Shown here: piece by piece, positions 31,807-41,175 of the stretch | How the letters are laid out: each line of letters opens with the position of its first letter | Numbering within the stretch: position 1 is the stretch's first letter | From: Treponema sp. | GTDB lineage: Bacteria > Spirochaetota > Spirochaetia > Treponematales > Breznakiellaceae | NCBI GenBank assembly: GCA_009781475.1 | Contig: WQYB01000017.1 | Coordinates: 1-41,259, forward strand | Direction of reading: 5' to 3' | DNA: 41,259 nucleotides | Notes under the pieces: generated by a model | What the model was told of the DNA's origin: nothing | Seen by the model: the letters and a program-made list of their open reading frames with translations, nothing else | Databases searched by the model: none | Made by a program: the position numbers and the translations under genes

Positions 31807-34293
31807 TCAACCTAGAATTACTTCAATCTTATGAACTTTACCGTCACTGTGCGGTTTGATTAAATCACCTGTAATTACATTTCCGTCAACTGTGATTGTT
31901 TTTACTCCATGTTCAGCGCCGTTTGGATTTTTTACAAGGATTTCGTAAACTGCTCCGCGGAAACTGCGTGTTGCCGAAAACTCCTTCCAGTCCTTGCATA
32001 TTTTAGGATTAATGCGAAGACCATCGTAATCGGGCTGTATTCCCAATACCCACTCTGTAAGAGATTGAAACATTGTAGGAGCTGTTCCTGTAAGCCATGT
32101 GTGCCCGCCTTGTCCAAATCCAAAACCGCCTCTGCCTCGCACGTATTCAGGGTATACATACGGCTCGCTCTTGTATCGATCCTGATCGCTTGCAAGGTTT
32201 TCAGGTAAACATTTTTCATAATGTTTGACAGCATCTGTTCCGCGGTTTAGTATCGCATAACTTTGTACCAGCCATGCGTTAAGGTGCATAAAAATAGAAC
32301 CGTTTTCTTTCATTGCAGGAGGCTCTTTTTCGATGTTCCACGACCTTACAGGAAGTTCTTCACGCTGGGCTAGCCCTGAATAAACAGGGAAACAAATCTG
32401 CGCGCCAAACTCACTGTCTAAATGTTCTTCTACCTTTTTAATAACTATTTTTGAACGGTTTTCATCGGCGGTTTCACAGTTTATTCCAAATGCTTGCGGT
32501 TCAAGGAATATTTTTGCTTCTGCGTTTTCACTTCTGCCCAGATCTTTTTTATTCGGAACAAGCGACAACGCGCGAATGTAATAACCTTCTTTGTCGATTG
32601 CGTATTTTTCAAGAGCGTCATATATTTTTTTCGCTCTAGTTGTGTATTCATCTGCTAGAGAAGTTTCTTTGTTAGCTGCTTTTAATAATTCTGCAGTGTC
32701 GATCATTACTTTGTAAAGCTGCTGCGCTACCATTACACTTTCTACATCTTTACTCCATTCGCCGCCGACACGCAATTCGTTAAGGTCGTCATTCCAGTCG
32801 CAGTCTTTCATGTACGGCAGGTCACGATCACTTCTGTCTGTCCAGACACGGTCGATTGCTTTTTGAATGTGTTCAAGGATAGTGCCGTAGATATCGCCTT
32901 GTTTTTCATGTACTTCGGCATAAGCTGTTTTTTCATCAAGGAATGAAAAATCGCCTGTTTCTTTTATGTATTTGATTATCGCCATTGGAAGCCAGATAGG
33001 ATCGTCGCTTGCCTGTATGTTTTTATTTCCCGGCTGGTCAATAAAAAAGTTGTGATACGAAACACCGTTGGAAAACATTTGTGTAGAAATATGTTTAAGC
33101 GATTCTTTTACTTTTTCGGCAGAATACGGCAAGTTAAAATTAACATCCTGTAAAATGTCACGGAAACCCCAGCCGTATTCATAACCGGTGTGAAAGCGTG
33201 ATTTCATTCTGTTAAGAATATATACAACACGGCATTGATACTGCAGCCATTTAAACGCGCGGTTAATTTTTATACTTGGTGTAGAAATCACATACTGGCT
33301 CATCATGTCTGTCCACCATTTTTTTACTTCGTTTAGCATTTTTTGGCGGTTGTCCGTATTTTTTACCATCTCTGTCATTTTTTTAAGGAACACTTTTTTG
33401 TTTAAGTAGTAATCCTTTGTCGAACCTGCAATTAATGCGATTGCAAACTCAATTTTTTCACCGGCTTTAAGTGTAACTTTGTTACGGAAAATGCCGCAAG
33501 TTCTGCGCAAGTATGCCTGGTCTGTGTTTGAAAGCGGTTTTCCATCGATTATACGCAGCGGGTCAGAAAGTGATCTGAATCTGTTGCCTAAAAAACGCTC
33601 TTCGTTGGTTTCGTATTCGGTATTGGAAGTATTTAGTGTCGAGAAAAATGCAGCAACATTTCCTAACATTCCGCTGATTTCGTTTTTATCATCGTCTACA
33701 CTTGTTCCGTGATTTCTGCGGAATACAATCGCATTTAAATCCTTGTCCCAGTTTGCGCCGCCGAAAAATCCGTCGTTATCCCCTGCTAGCAGACGTACAA
33801 GCGCATCTCCCATGTGAATCGGAACAAAGGGATAAATTTCCAATTCCTTTGTTTGACCTGTTGTGTTTTCCAAAACAATGTTTTGAATCCAGCCGTCAAA
33901 TTCTTTTGGCACAAACATTGTTTGTTCGGTTTTGACTCCCATATACTTGGAATCGAATTTAATATAACCAAAACCTAGTGTTGTTTTAAATTCCTGACCT
34001 TCTTTTTTAACCGGCTGCCATGTTGTTGTAAAAAAATCACGGGTTTTGGTATCAACGATATAGCAGTAACGCCCTTTATTGTCTGCATCATTTAAATGAA
34101 GCTGTGTATCGATAAAAGTATTTTCATGCGTGCCGCGTACGTCAAATCCGCCGCCTGTATAACTTACACCGGAACAAAATGTTTGTGTTCCGCTTTGTTC
34201 AGGTCTTATTAAATAATGCAGCCAGGGTTCCGGTGTGCGGGGATTAAAAATTTCAAACTCGTCTTTTTCATTAAACTTTCCGTATTCTGCCAT
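31807..34293 (-). CDS. GH94 glycoside phosphorylase of unassigned specificity (paralogue 1)
   Basis: The 828-residue protein has the GH94 catalytic region: FHTGYEYGWGFRDILQDV, DDPIWLPMAIIKYIKETGDFSFLDE, and the acid motif CDWNDDLN. It is nearer to the cellobiose phosphorylase type in these motifs than to chbP, and closest to paralogue 2 in the same operon. It would split a beta-glucoside or related disaccharide with phosphate in the cytosol. The substrate cannot be read from the sequence. AAAGGAG at the end of the preceding gene gives tight coupling (12 bases between stop and start). No signal peptide. Confidence 0.88.
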   Translation of the reverse strand: MAEYGKFNEKDEFEIFNPRTPEPWLHYLIRPEQSGTQTFCSGVSYTGGGFDVRGTHENTFIDTQLHLNDADNKGRYCYIVDTKTRDFFTTTWQPVKKEGQEFKTTLGFGYIKFDSKYMGVKTEQTMFVPKEFDGWIQNIVLENTTGQTKELEIYPFVPIHMGDALVRLLAGDNDGFFGGANWDKDLNAIVFRRNHGTSVDDDKNEISGMLGNVAAFFSTLNTSNTEYETNEERFLGNRFRSLSDPLRIIDGKPLSNTDQAYLRRTCGIFRNKVTLKAGEKIEFAIALIAGSTKDYYLNKKVFLKKMTEMVKNTDNRQKMLNEVKKWWTDMMSQYVISTPSIKINRAFKWLQYQCRVVYILNRMKSRFHTGYEYGWGFRDILQDVNFNLPYSAEKVKESLKHISTQMFSNGVSYHNFFIDQPGNKNIQASDDPIWLPMAIIKYIKETGDFSFLDEKTAYAEVHEKQGDIYGTILEHIQKAIDRVWTDRSDRDLPYMKDCDWNDDLNELRVGGEWSKDVESVMVAQQLYKVMIDTAELLKAANKETSLADEYTTRAKKIYDALEKYAIDKEGYYIRALSLVPNKKDLGRSENAEAKIFLEPQAFGINCETADENRSKIVIKKVEEHLDSEFGAQICFPVYSGLAQREELPVRSWNIEKEPPAMKENGSIFMHLNAWLVQSYAILNRGTDAVKHYEKCLPENLASDQDRYKSEPYVYPEYVRGRGGFGFGQGGHTWLTGTAPTMFQSLTEWVLGIQPDYDGLRINPKICKDWKEFSATRSFRGAVYEILVKNPNGAEHGVKTITVDGNVITGDLIKPHSDGKVHKIEVILG

Positions 34294-34305
34294 GTAATAC
34301 TCCTT

Positions 34306-36534
34306 TTATTTTCTTGAAAGTCCCTTTTTCTTTTTTTCTGATTTTTCTTCGTATAAAACACTGTCGGCGCAAAGCATTGACGCATCAAAACATTCTTTTG
34401 TTGCAGTTTCCAAAACAACACAGCCAATACTGCCTTCTATTTTATATGGATGAAGATTTTTATTATTGTATTCATCAAGTTTTTGCCGGATTCTGTTAAC
34501 TACATTATTTCCGCTTTCTTTTGATCTTACTGATGAAAATACTACAAACTCATCTCCGCCCATTCTTCCGATAATATCTTCTTCTCTTAAGGCTTCTTTA
34601 ATTATTTTTGCAAAAGTATAAATGGCAATGTCACCTTCATTATGTCCGTAAGTATCGTTGATAAATTTTAATCCGTCCATATCCATAAATAAAACGACCG
34701 ACATTATATCGTTGTTTCTGTGTAAATGCGCCATTCTTGAATAAACAAACTGGAAAAGCCCTCTTCTGTTTAAAAGCCCTGTAAGTTCGTCTGTTATGGA
34801 TAATGTTTGTATTTTTGAAATTAATTCAGCTCCTTTTACTGCTGTTGATATATTTATTCTTAAGGATTCATAGCCGTCCACAGGAATTCTGGAATCGTAA
34901 GGAAAAAGAGCTATTCCTACTTCTTCGTCTTTTATAAAAAGCGGCATAAATAAAAAAGAGCGTCTTTCCCTTTCAAAATCAAATCTGCTGATAGTTGAAT
35001 AATCAGAAAATAAAATTGGGTTCCAGCGGTTGTGCTGCATGTTAAATTTATTATCTCTGTCAAATCCAATCAATGTATCTATTGTTCTGTCTGCATCGGC
35101 ATCGTCGTTTCTTACAGGATCATGATATAAGCCGACCAATGCGGTATGAATTGAAAGCTCAGGTAAAGAGCGGCTCATTTCATCAGCCAGAGAATCAATG
35201 TCGTATAACAAAACCAGATTGCTTCCAACCCTCCTTATAAGAAGGCGGGTATTATTTATAACAAACTCCTTTGCTTTTCCTTCTTTGGAACGGATATCGT
35301 GAACAAGCGAAGTGGCAAATGCCAATGTAGAAAGTATCGAATGTGCATATTTAATCTCGCTGTGATGATGTTCAATGCCGTTTGCAAAGACAATAAGCGC
35401 TTCGTGCCAGGGATTGAAATCATTTGAATGATAATTGTAATCTACCAAAATATCATTTAGAAGGTATAAAAATTTATTTTTGGAAAACGGTTCTTCTTTA
35501 ACTTTTTCTACCAGAGCCGCTGCCCAATCTTTAATTTGCTGCTGTGAAACAATATTATCGAAAATTGATATAAATTTTTGATGTAAAAAAGAAAATAAAA
35601 AATCCTGTTTTTCAGGTGTTTTATCGGATACAGGATCAATGTCCGAAAACTTTTTTTCAAGGCATCCGCAGGATTGACGGGCTACAAATATTGGAGGCAC
35701 ATAGGTTACTTCGTTTATCTGCTCTCCTTTAATTTTTTTAAAAAGAGTATCAGCGCTGATAAAACCAATTTCGAAAAAATCCTGCCGGGAAGTGCTTATC
35801 GAGGGAATGAATGTCGCAGAAAATCTGTCGTCGTCAAAACCTGTTACCGCTATATCAGAAGGCACTGTTATATTTTTATTTTTTAATTCGATTAAAACTC
35901 CCATTGCAGTTTCATCGTCACTTGCTACAATTGCGTCAAAAGGAATTTTTCTTTTCTCAAGTAATTCTATAACAGCATCCTGACCGCTTTCAGGGCTGAA
36001 ATAACCCGGTAAAACATACTGTTCATCAAAGGTTATACCGTTAGCTGCAAGAGCTTTTTTGTATCCGGTAAGACGTTCTTCCGCTTCCTGGTGTCCGTCA
36101 GGTCCTTTTACAAACGCTATTTTCTTCTTGTTGTGAAATTGTATTAAATGTTCAACCACATTATATATTCCATTTATATTATCTACCAATACAGACGGAA
36201 TACCGGGTATTGAATGAGAAATTGAAACAACAGGAAGATGTGCAGGGATTTTTGCTGCATACTTTTCTACATTTTTAATTCCGATATTTTGAGCAATAAA
36301 ACCGGAAAGCATTATTAATCCGTCCAGGGATTTTGAATTTTTTATGGTTTCAAAACATGTTTCGTAGTGCATTACAAAGTTGTAATTGGTTGTTTGATAT
36401 GTTCCAAAAAACGCTGTTAAATGAATGTCATTTACTTCTGCATATTTTTCAATACCGCACCAGACATCATACTGGCAAGTATTGTCTAAAGTGGGAAAAA
36501 CAACACCGAAGTGAAGCCGCTTTTTGTTTTCCAT
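34306..36534 (-). CDS. cytosolic LacI-type sugar sensor fused to GAF-like and GGDEF (diguanylate cyclase) domains
   Basis: A 742-residue protein. Residues about 5-280 are a periplasmic-binding-protein fold of the LacI/GalR sensor type (FVKGPDGHQEAEERLTGY, IVASDDETAMGVL, VTGFDDDRF), but there is no DNA-binding helix-turn-helix and no signal peptide or membrane segment, so it senses in the cytosol. A Cys motif (SCGC, near 285) follows, then a helical and GAF-like middle (about 400-570). The GGDEF domain starts at SITDELTGLLNRRG; GGDEF is intact at 659-663 and an RxxD inhibition site (REED, 650-653) sits exactly 5 residues before. It should make c-di-GMP in response to a sugar ligand. It lies between two GH94 genes. 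Confidence 0.9.
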   Translation of the reverse strand: MENKKRLHFGVVFPTLDNTCQYDVWCGIEKYAEVNDIHLTAFFGTYQTTNYNFVMHYETCFETIKNSKSLDGLIMLSGFIAQNIGIKNVEKYAAKIPAHLPVVSISHSIPGIPSVLVDNINGIYNVVEHLIQFHNKKKIAFVKGPDGHQEAEERLTGYKKALAANGITFDEQYVLPGYFSPESGQDAVIELLEKRKIPFDAIVASDDETAMGVLIELKNKNITVPSDIAVTGFDDDRFSATFIPSISTSRQDFFEIGFISADTLFKKIKGEQINEVTYVPPIFVARQSCGCLEKKFSDIDPVSDKTPEKQDFLFSFLHQKFISIFDNIVSQQQIKDWAAALVEKVKEEPFSKNKFLYLLNDILVDYNYHSNDFNPWHEALIVFANGIEHHHSEIKYAHSILSTLAFATSLVHDIRSKEGKAKEFVINNTRLLIRRVGSNLVLLYDIDSLADEMSRSLPELSIHTALVGLYHDPVRNDDADADRTIDTLIGFDRDNKFNMQHNRWNPILFSDYSTISRFDFERERRSFLFMPLFIKDEEVGIALFPYDSRIPVDGYESLRINISTAVKGAELISKIQTLSITDELTGLLNRRGLFQFVYSRMAHLHRNNDIMSVVLFMDMDGLKFINDTYGHNEGDIAIYTFAKIIKEALREEDIIGRMGGDEFVVFSSVRSKESGNNVVNRIRQKLDEYNNKNLHPYKIEGSIGCVVLETATKECFDASMLCADSVLYEEKSEKKKKGLSRK

Positions 36535-36543
36535 AAAATATAC

Positions 36544-39114
36544 TTAAGCCATTGTTACTTCAACATTAACACTGCCGCCGTTTGCAAATGAAAGAGGAAT
36601 AATGTTTCCTTCGATTTCTTTACCGTCAACTTTTATTGCTTTAACGCCTTTTTGAACGCCGTTAGGGTTGGAAAAATTAATGTGAAAAGTTGTATTTCTG
36701 AATGTTCTTACAGCAGAGAATTTTTTCCATTCAGGTGTTACGCATGGATCAATTAAAAGACCGTTATATCTTCTGCGTACGCCGAATATCCAGTCGATAA
36801 GAACATTTAAACGGGTAGGAGCGGTTCCTGTAAGCCATGTGTGTCCGGCTTTTCCGTGGTCGTTCGACGCAGGACCTGAAACATATTCGGGATATACAAA
36901 ACGTTCTGCAGCGTAAAGGTACGGATCATCTTTGCTTGCAACCGCAGGAAGCGTTTTAATATAAATATCGTGAGCTTCTTTTCCGTAACCGTGTATACAA
37001 AGCGATGCTATATACCATGATTCAAGGTGTCTGAACTCTCCGCCGTTTTCTTTTTTGCCGGGTGCGTTGCGTTTCCAGCCTTGAGTATCAACAGGCAGTT
37101 TACCCTGTACAAGTCTTTTATCGCTTTGACAAATTGCAATACCGTATTTATCGTCGATATCTCTTTCGCATACTTTTTTACATGCGTCAAATCTTGCCTT
37201 GTCGGCGATACCTGAAAATCCTGCCCATGCAATCGGTTCAAAGAATGTTAAACCGTCGGTTTTACTGCTGCCTAAATCGACAGGAGCGCCTGCGCCTTCC
37301 ATTTCTTCCAGTATGGAGCTTAATTCAAGACCGGTATTTCCAAGGTTCATGCCTTTTAGTGTTGCTCTGAAATCTTTAGAAGCGACTGCGCGGATATAAT
37401 TCCCGTCTTTGTCGATACATTTTTTTTCTACTTCTTCTTTAACTGTTTTTGCTTTAACTTCGTAGTCAGCTGCCAGCTCTTTTTCGATTCCATGCGTATT
37501 AAATAAATCGATCATATCGTTTAAGGCTTTGTAAAGCTGCTGCGCTGCCATTGTCGAAGTGCTTGTAAAATTGCCGGATAAATCATCGTTCCAATCTGCC
37601 ATCAGCATATATGGCAAACCATTGTCGCTTTGTTTCCATACTTTTGCGATTGCTACTTTTAAATGATCAAGAATTGATCCTTCCTTAGGCGGCAGCTCTT
37701 CTTTTTCATCGCAATAAGGAACAACTTCGTTCAAGAATTCAAAGTCACCGCTTTCTTTAATGTATTCGCATACAGCGTATACAAGCCATAATGGATCATC
37801 ACAGCATACAAAACTTTTATTTCCTGCCGCTGATACAAAGAAATTATGATATACAAACCCGTCAGAAAACATTTGCCTTGCGGTAAATTTAATTAATTCT
37901 TTTGCAGGTTTGGGATCATACGGTAAAAGAGCGAGTATATCCTGTAAAATATCGCGGAAGCCGTAGCCATATTCAAAACCTGAATGAAAACGGGATTTCA
38001 TTCTGTTAAGGAGCGCTACCATTTCACATTGATACTGCAGCCATTTGTATGACGGATTTAATATTTCATCGATACCTTCAATGTTAATCGACAATTTTCC
38101 AAGCTGCTTTTTCCAATCTATTTTAACTTCTTCAAGCATTTTTTTTGCGTTATCGGGATTAAGCGCTTCGCCAAGGAATTTTTTGATCGATTTTTTACCG
38201 TCGCAGTAATAATCCTCGGTTGAAGGAGTTGCGCTTATAATTACAAGTTCTTTTGTTTCTCCTGCTTTTAATGTAAAAGAGTTTTTAAGCGTCGAAAGCG
38301 AAGAACAATTTTCATGCGCATCACGGTTCGGCAGATCCCAATCTTCGCTAAGAGCCGCAGGATTTCCCATTGTATTTGAATGATGTCCTACAAATTCATC
38401 GTAACGTGTTGCAAATTGATTATTCGCAAGGGATGAAGTGTGTACAAGAACTTTACCGAACATCCACTTTACTTTGCTGCCGTCACTGTCAAAATCGCGT
38501 CCAAAACCATATCTCCAGACAACTGCATTTATTTCTTTGTCGATTATAGCGCCGCCCATCATAAGTGAATTAAAACCGCTGAATTGAATGTCGCGGGCAT
38601 CGCCTATATTTACAGGGTTTACATTAAACATCGTTACTTTGCGATCTTTACTGTCATTGTTTTTAATTTTAATTATTTGAATCATCGCGTCATAACCATT
38701 AGGAACAAAGTGTAATGTTTCAACATCAAAATTATTATATGAAGTATTAAATTTATGGTAACCAAAACCAAAAGTTGTTTCGAGTGTTTGTTCTTTATTT
38801 AAAACAGGATACCAGGCATTGGAAAAATATTTTCCGTCTTCAGTGCGAAAATATGCGTAGGTTCCAAGCATTCGGGTTTTATACGGATCTTCATGAACAA
38901 AACCGTTTAATATATCACCTTCCTGTGTTCCAATTCTTGCAAAAGAAGTACCATTGTTTGTCATTCCCCAGCAAAGAGTATCGATAGGTTTTTTATTCCT
39001 TCTTGCCAAAAGCATAAGCCAGGGTTCTCTGGTCATATCTCCGTATTTTTCTTTAATTACAACTTCATTTTCTGAATTAAAACTAAACTGCCCATTATTT
39101 CTTAAATTTGCCAT
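36544..39114 (-). CDS. GH94 glycoside phosphorylase of unassigned specificity (paralogue 2)
   Basis: The 856-residue protein is the first gene of the operon. It shares with paralogue 1 the blocks YKWLQYQC, LNRMKSRFHSGFEYGYGFRD, YHNFF, DDPLWL and ADWNDDLSG, the last with the likely catalytic Asp. Both differ from chbP in the loop before the catalytic Asp. It has extra segments around residues 590-640 (a GNTGLELSS region) that paralogue 1 lacks. The specificity is unknown. Own promoter at 39176-39148, AAGGA 9 bases before the ATG, and 9 bases to the sensor gene downstream. Confidence 0.88.
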   Translation of the reverse strand: MANLRNNGQFSFNSENEVVIKEKYGDMTREPWLMLLARRNKKPIDTLCWGMTNNGTSFARIGTQEGDILNGFVHEDPYKTRMLGTYAYFRTEDGKYFSNAWYPVLNKEQTLETTFGFGYHKFNTSYNNFDVETLHFVPNGYDAMIQIIKIKNNDSKDRKVTMFNVNPVNIGDARDIQFSGFNSLMMGGAIIDKEINAVVWRYGFGRDFDSDGSKVKWMFGKVLVHTSSLANNQFATRYDEFVGHHSNTMGNPAALSEDWDLPNRDAHENCSSLSTLKNSFTLKAGETKELVIISATPSTEDYYCDGKKSIKKFLGEALNPDNAKKMLEEVKIDWKKQLGKLSINIEGIDEILNPSYKWLQYQCEMVALLNRMKSRFHSGFEYGYGFRDILQDILALLPYDPKPAKELIKFTARQMFSDGFVYHNFFVSAAGNKSFVCCDDPLWLVYAVCEYIKESGDFEFLNEVVPYCDEKEELPPKEGSILDHLKVAIAKVWKQSDNGLPYMLMADWNDDLSGNFTSTSTMAAQQLYKALNDMIDLFNTHGIEKELAADYEVKAKTVKEEVEKKCIDKDGNYIRAVASKDFRATLKGMNLGNTGLELSSILEEMEGAGAPVDLGSSKTDGLTFFEPIAWAGFSGIADKARFDACKKVCERDIDDKYGIAICQSDKRLVQGKLPVDTQGWKRNAPGKKENGGEFRHLESWYIASLCIHGYGKEAHDIYIKTLPAVASKDDPYLYAAERFVYPEYVSGPASNDHGKAGHTWLTGTAPTRLNVLIDWIFGVRRRYNGLLIDPCVTPEWKKFSAVRTFRNTTFHINFSNPNGVQKGVKAIKVDGKEIEGNIIPLSFANGGSVNVEVTMA

Positions 39115-39147
39115 TGTGATATCCTTTTCTTGTTATTATTTACTGTA

Positions 39148-39176
39148 ATTTTATCATTACAATGTGAAGTCGTCAA
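39148..39176 (-). promoter_or_regulatory. promoter of the GH94-sensor-GH94 operon
   Basis: Minus strand: TTGACG (39176-39171), 17 bases, TAAAAT (39153-39148). The leader is about 27 bases with an AAGGA ribosome site. No LacI-type operator palindrome is evident, in line with the sensor lacking a DNA-binding domain. Confidence 0.6.
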
Positions 39177-39203
39177 TGTTATATAATTAGAGGAAATTTT
39201 GCA

Positions 39204-39773
39204 TTATAACGGCATTTTTAGGTAGGTTTTTATGGCTTTTGCGATAGAATTAAAGGCAATGTCATTAAAATCAATCTCTTCAGGTCTTAAAAATTTTACG
39301 CCGCTAACTTCATCCTCTTCCAGTTTGAGATCTTCCGTTTTTAATCCGGGAGCATATACATAAAAAAACATATCACAGGTATTGTATTTTATCCCCTTGT
39401 ATTCATATACATTTGAAAATGAAGCGAAAAGTTTAAATACATCACTTAAATTTTTTCCTTCAGGTATAGGCGGAGTCCAATTAAGCTCTTCTTTTAATTC
39501 ACGGTAAAGACCTTCATAAATACCTTCACCTGCATCGACAAAACCGCCTGGCAGGTCGAGCTTTCCTTTGCCGGGCTCCCTGCCGCGTACCAGAAGCACA
39601 AGGCGTTCTGATTCTGAAGAATCTTTGCCGTCAGCTTCAGGCACTATTATTAGACAGCCGTTTGCTGCGGCATTGTTATGAAAGTATAAAAAGTCACAAT
39701 CGGAACACTTAAAACATTTACCGTCTTCAAAAACTATTTTTTTTGAAGCACATTTAGGACAGAAATTAAACAT
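39204..39773 (-). CDS. NUDIX hydrolase with N-terminal zinc ribbon
   Basis: The 189-residue protein starts with a four-Cys zinc ribbon (FCPKCASKK, then CFKCSDCDF) and continues with a NUDIX fold (GGFVDAGEGIYEGLYRELKEELNW; the usual Gly after EE-x is Asn). NUDIX enzymes split nucleoside diphosphates linked to another group; with such a zinc ribbon some act on NAD(H) or sugar nucleotides. ATG 39773 is chosen because the only -10-like box (TATAAT, 39796-39791) places the transcript start near 39784, so a GTG at 39788 is less likely. It precedes the GH94 operon, which has its own promoter. Confidence 0.85.
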   Translation of the reverse strand: MFNFCPKCASKKIVFEDGKCFKCSDCDFLYFHNNAAANGCLIIVPEADGKDSSESERLVLLVRGREPGKGKLDLPGGFVDAGEGIYEGLYRELKEELNWTPPIPEGKNLSDVFKLFASFSNVYEYKGIKYNTCDMFFYVYAPGLKTEDLKLEEDEVSGVKFLRPEEIDFNDIAFNSIAKAIKTYLKMPL

Positions 39774-39790
39774 AAGAAATTTTACCACTC

Positions 39791-39796
39791 ATTATA
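39791..39796 (-). promoter_or_regulatory. -10 box of the NUDIX gene
   Basis: Minus strand TATAAT (39796-39791). No good -35 box is visible 17 bases upstream. Transcription from here would exclude the GTG at 39788. Confidence 0.4.
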
Positions 39797-39817
39797 GTTA
39801 AAGTAAAGCTGGAAAAC

Positions 39818-41101
39818 TTATGGTACAAAATCATAAATTACAGTACCCGGTGTTATTACTTTACCTGTATGTGCCTGTAATTGAGACAATGTCATAAATC
39901 CAACACCTTTGGTTCTTAAAATATGTATAATTTCTTCAAGAGCTTCGGCTGTACTTGCCTGGCTTAAATCATGCAGTAAAAAAACCTGGCCGTTATAAAG
40001 AGCGCTGTTATTTGTCATTCTCTCTACTAACATGGCAGCTGTAACATTGTAATCCCAGTCATTTGGATCGCCGTTAACTCCGTTTCTGATACAGACTAGA
40101 CCCATATCACTTATTATACTAAGACTCATTTCGATAGAATCGTAGCGCGGATGACGGAACCATTTTACATTTTGACCTGTAAGTTCGAGTATTCTGTTTT
40201 GTGTCATTTTAAAATCATCTTCTAATTGTTCTTTTGTATATGTTCCAATGCCGTTTGGCAGATGACCCCATGAATGATTTGCAAAATCATCACCCCGCGT
40301 GATTTTTCTGTCCATTGCAATTCGTGCATCGCCAAACAATTGGCTGCCGGGATTTCCAAGCATTTGACCTAAAACAAACCAGGTAACAGGAACAGGAGTA
40401 TCCCAATCATCAAGGATATCAAGTAATTTGAGTGTATTGGCTCCTGTAGGTCCATCGTCAATAGTAAGCGCTACATACATGGTTGGAGCAGGGTAAGTAA
40501 CATTTGGTCTTACAAATTTTCCTTTATTAGCAGTATCTGATGAAGCTGAATCTACATAGATCCTTTTAATTAGCATTGTATCATTATTAAGCGGCGTTAA
40601 ATTAAAACCGTTTAATCTGTCAGTTAACCAATTGGCGGCATTACCAATTCCGTCACTGCTGGAAGGAGCGTTTGATAATCCGTCAAGAGTAAATACGCCA
40701 TTGTCATAATATTTGCCGCCCCACCATAAAAATGTATTGTCGGCGCTGTCATCCGCGTTTCTAAAAATAGCGCCTGCGCCCACCCATCCGCCTTCAGGGT
40801 ATGGGGTTGCCAGTTCTATAATTAATCTGGTGTGAGAACCCATGTTTACATTTTTGGAAAAATTAAATGTAAAGGATGTAAACGTATCTCCCGAGCCGTT
40901 GAAAATTCTGATATTACCGTTTGGCAAATACTCCAATACAGAATCGCCGCCCGGAATTACTGTTGTTACAGTTCCAACCAGTGATGCCCACTTTCCGTTT
41001 TCAAACAGTATTATAGGTGCATTTGTGTTTTTTCCGATACATCCTGTAAATATACATAAAATTATTATTAATAAAATTCCGGATTTGATTTTTAGTTTCA
41101 T
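39818..41101 (-). CDS. polysaccharide deacetylase (NodB domain) lipoprotein
   Basis: The 427-residue protein has a lipoprotein signal (lipobox FTGC), a beta-rich carbohydrate-binding-like region (about 35-190, WWGGKYYDNGVF) and a NodB-type deacetylase domain (about 205-425). The metal-site motifs are TIDDGPT and NHSWGH, with the catalytic FRHPRYDS; the LHD near the end (VFLLHDLS) completes it. It removes acetyl groups from GlcNAc polymers such as chitin or peptidoglycan, at the cell surface. Start 41101 has GGAGGAAT just upstream; an ATG at 41113 lies inside this ribosome site. Confidence 0.88.
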   Translation of the reverse strand: MKLKIKSGILLIIILCIFTGCIGKNTNAPIILFENGKWASLVGTVTTVIPGGDSVLEYLPNGNIRIFNGSGDTFTSFTFNFSKNVNMGSHTRLIIELATPYPEGGWVGAGAIFRNADDSADNTFLWWGGKYYDNGVFTLDGLSNAPSSSDGIGNAANWLTDRLNGFNLTPLNNDTMLIKRIYVDSASSDTANKGKFVRPNVTYPAPTMYVALTIDDGPTGANTLKLLDILDDWDTPVPVTWFVLGQMLGNPGSQLFGDARIAMDRKITRGDDFANHSWGHLPNGIGTYTKEQLEDDFKMTQNRILELTGQNVKWFRHPRYDSIEMSLSIISDMGLVCIRNGVNGDPNDWDYNVTAAMLVERMTNNSALYNGQVFLLHDLSQASTAEALEEIIHILRTKGVGFMTLSQLQAHTGKVITPGTVIYDFVP

Positions 41102-41132
41102 ATATTCCTCCAAAGTACTTGTTATAAATGAT

Positions 41133-41162
41133 ATTATATCTTGAAATAATAAGATATGTCAA
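41133..41162 (-). promoter_or_regulatory. consensus promoter of the deacetylase gene
   Basis: Minus strand TTGACA (41162-41157), 18 bases, TATAAT (41138-41133). Both boxes are perfect, so expression is probably strong and constitutive. Confidence 0.75.
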
Positions 41163-41175
41163 ATAAAATCATAAT

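Noticed and set aside
31807-34293. GH94 gene as cyclic beta-glucan synthase or its part
   Set aside because: At 828 residues it has the size and layout of a stand-alone phosphorylase, with no GT84 or membrane part.
34306-36534. The LacI-like protein as a transcription repressor
   Set aside because: It starts directly with the sugar-binding fold and has no helix-turn-helix; its output domain is GGDEF.
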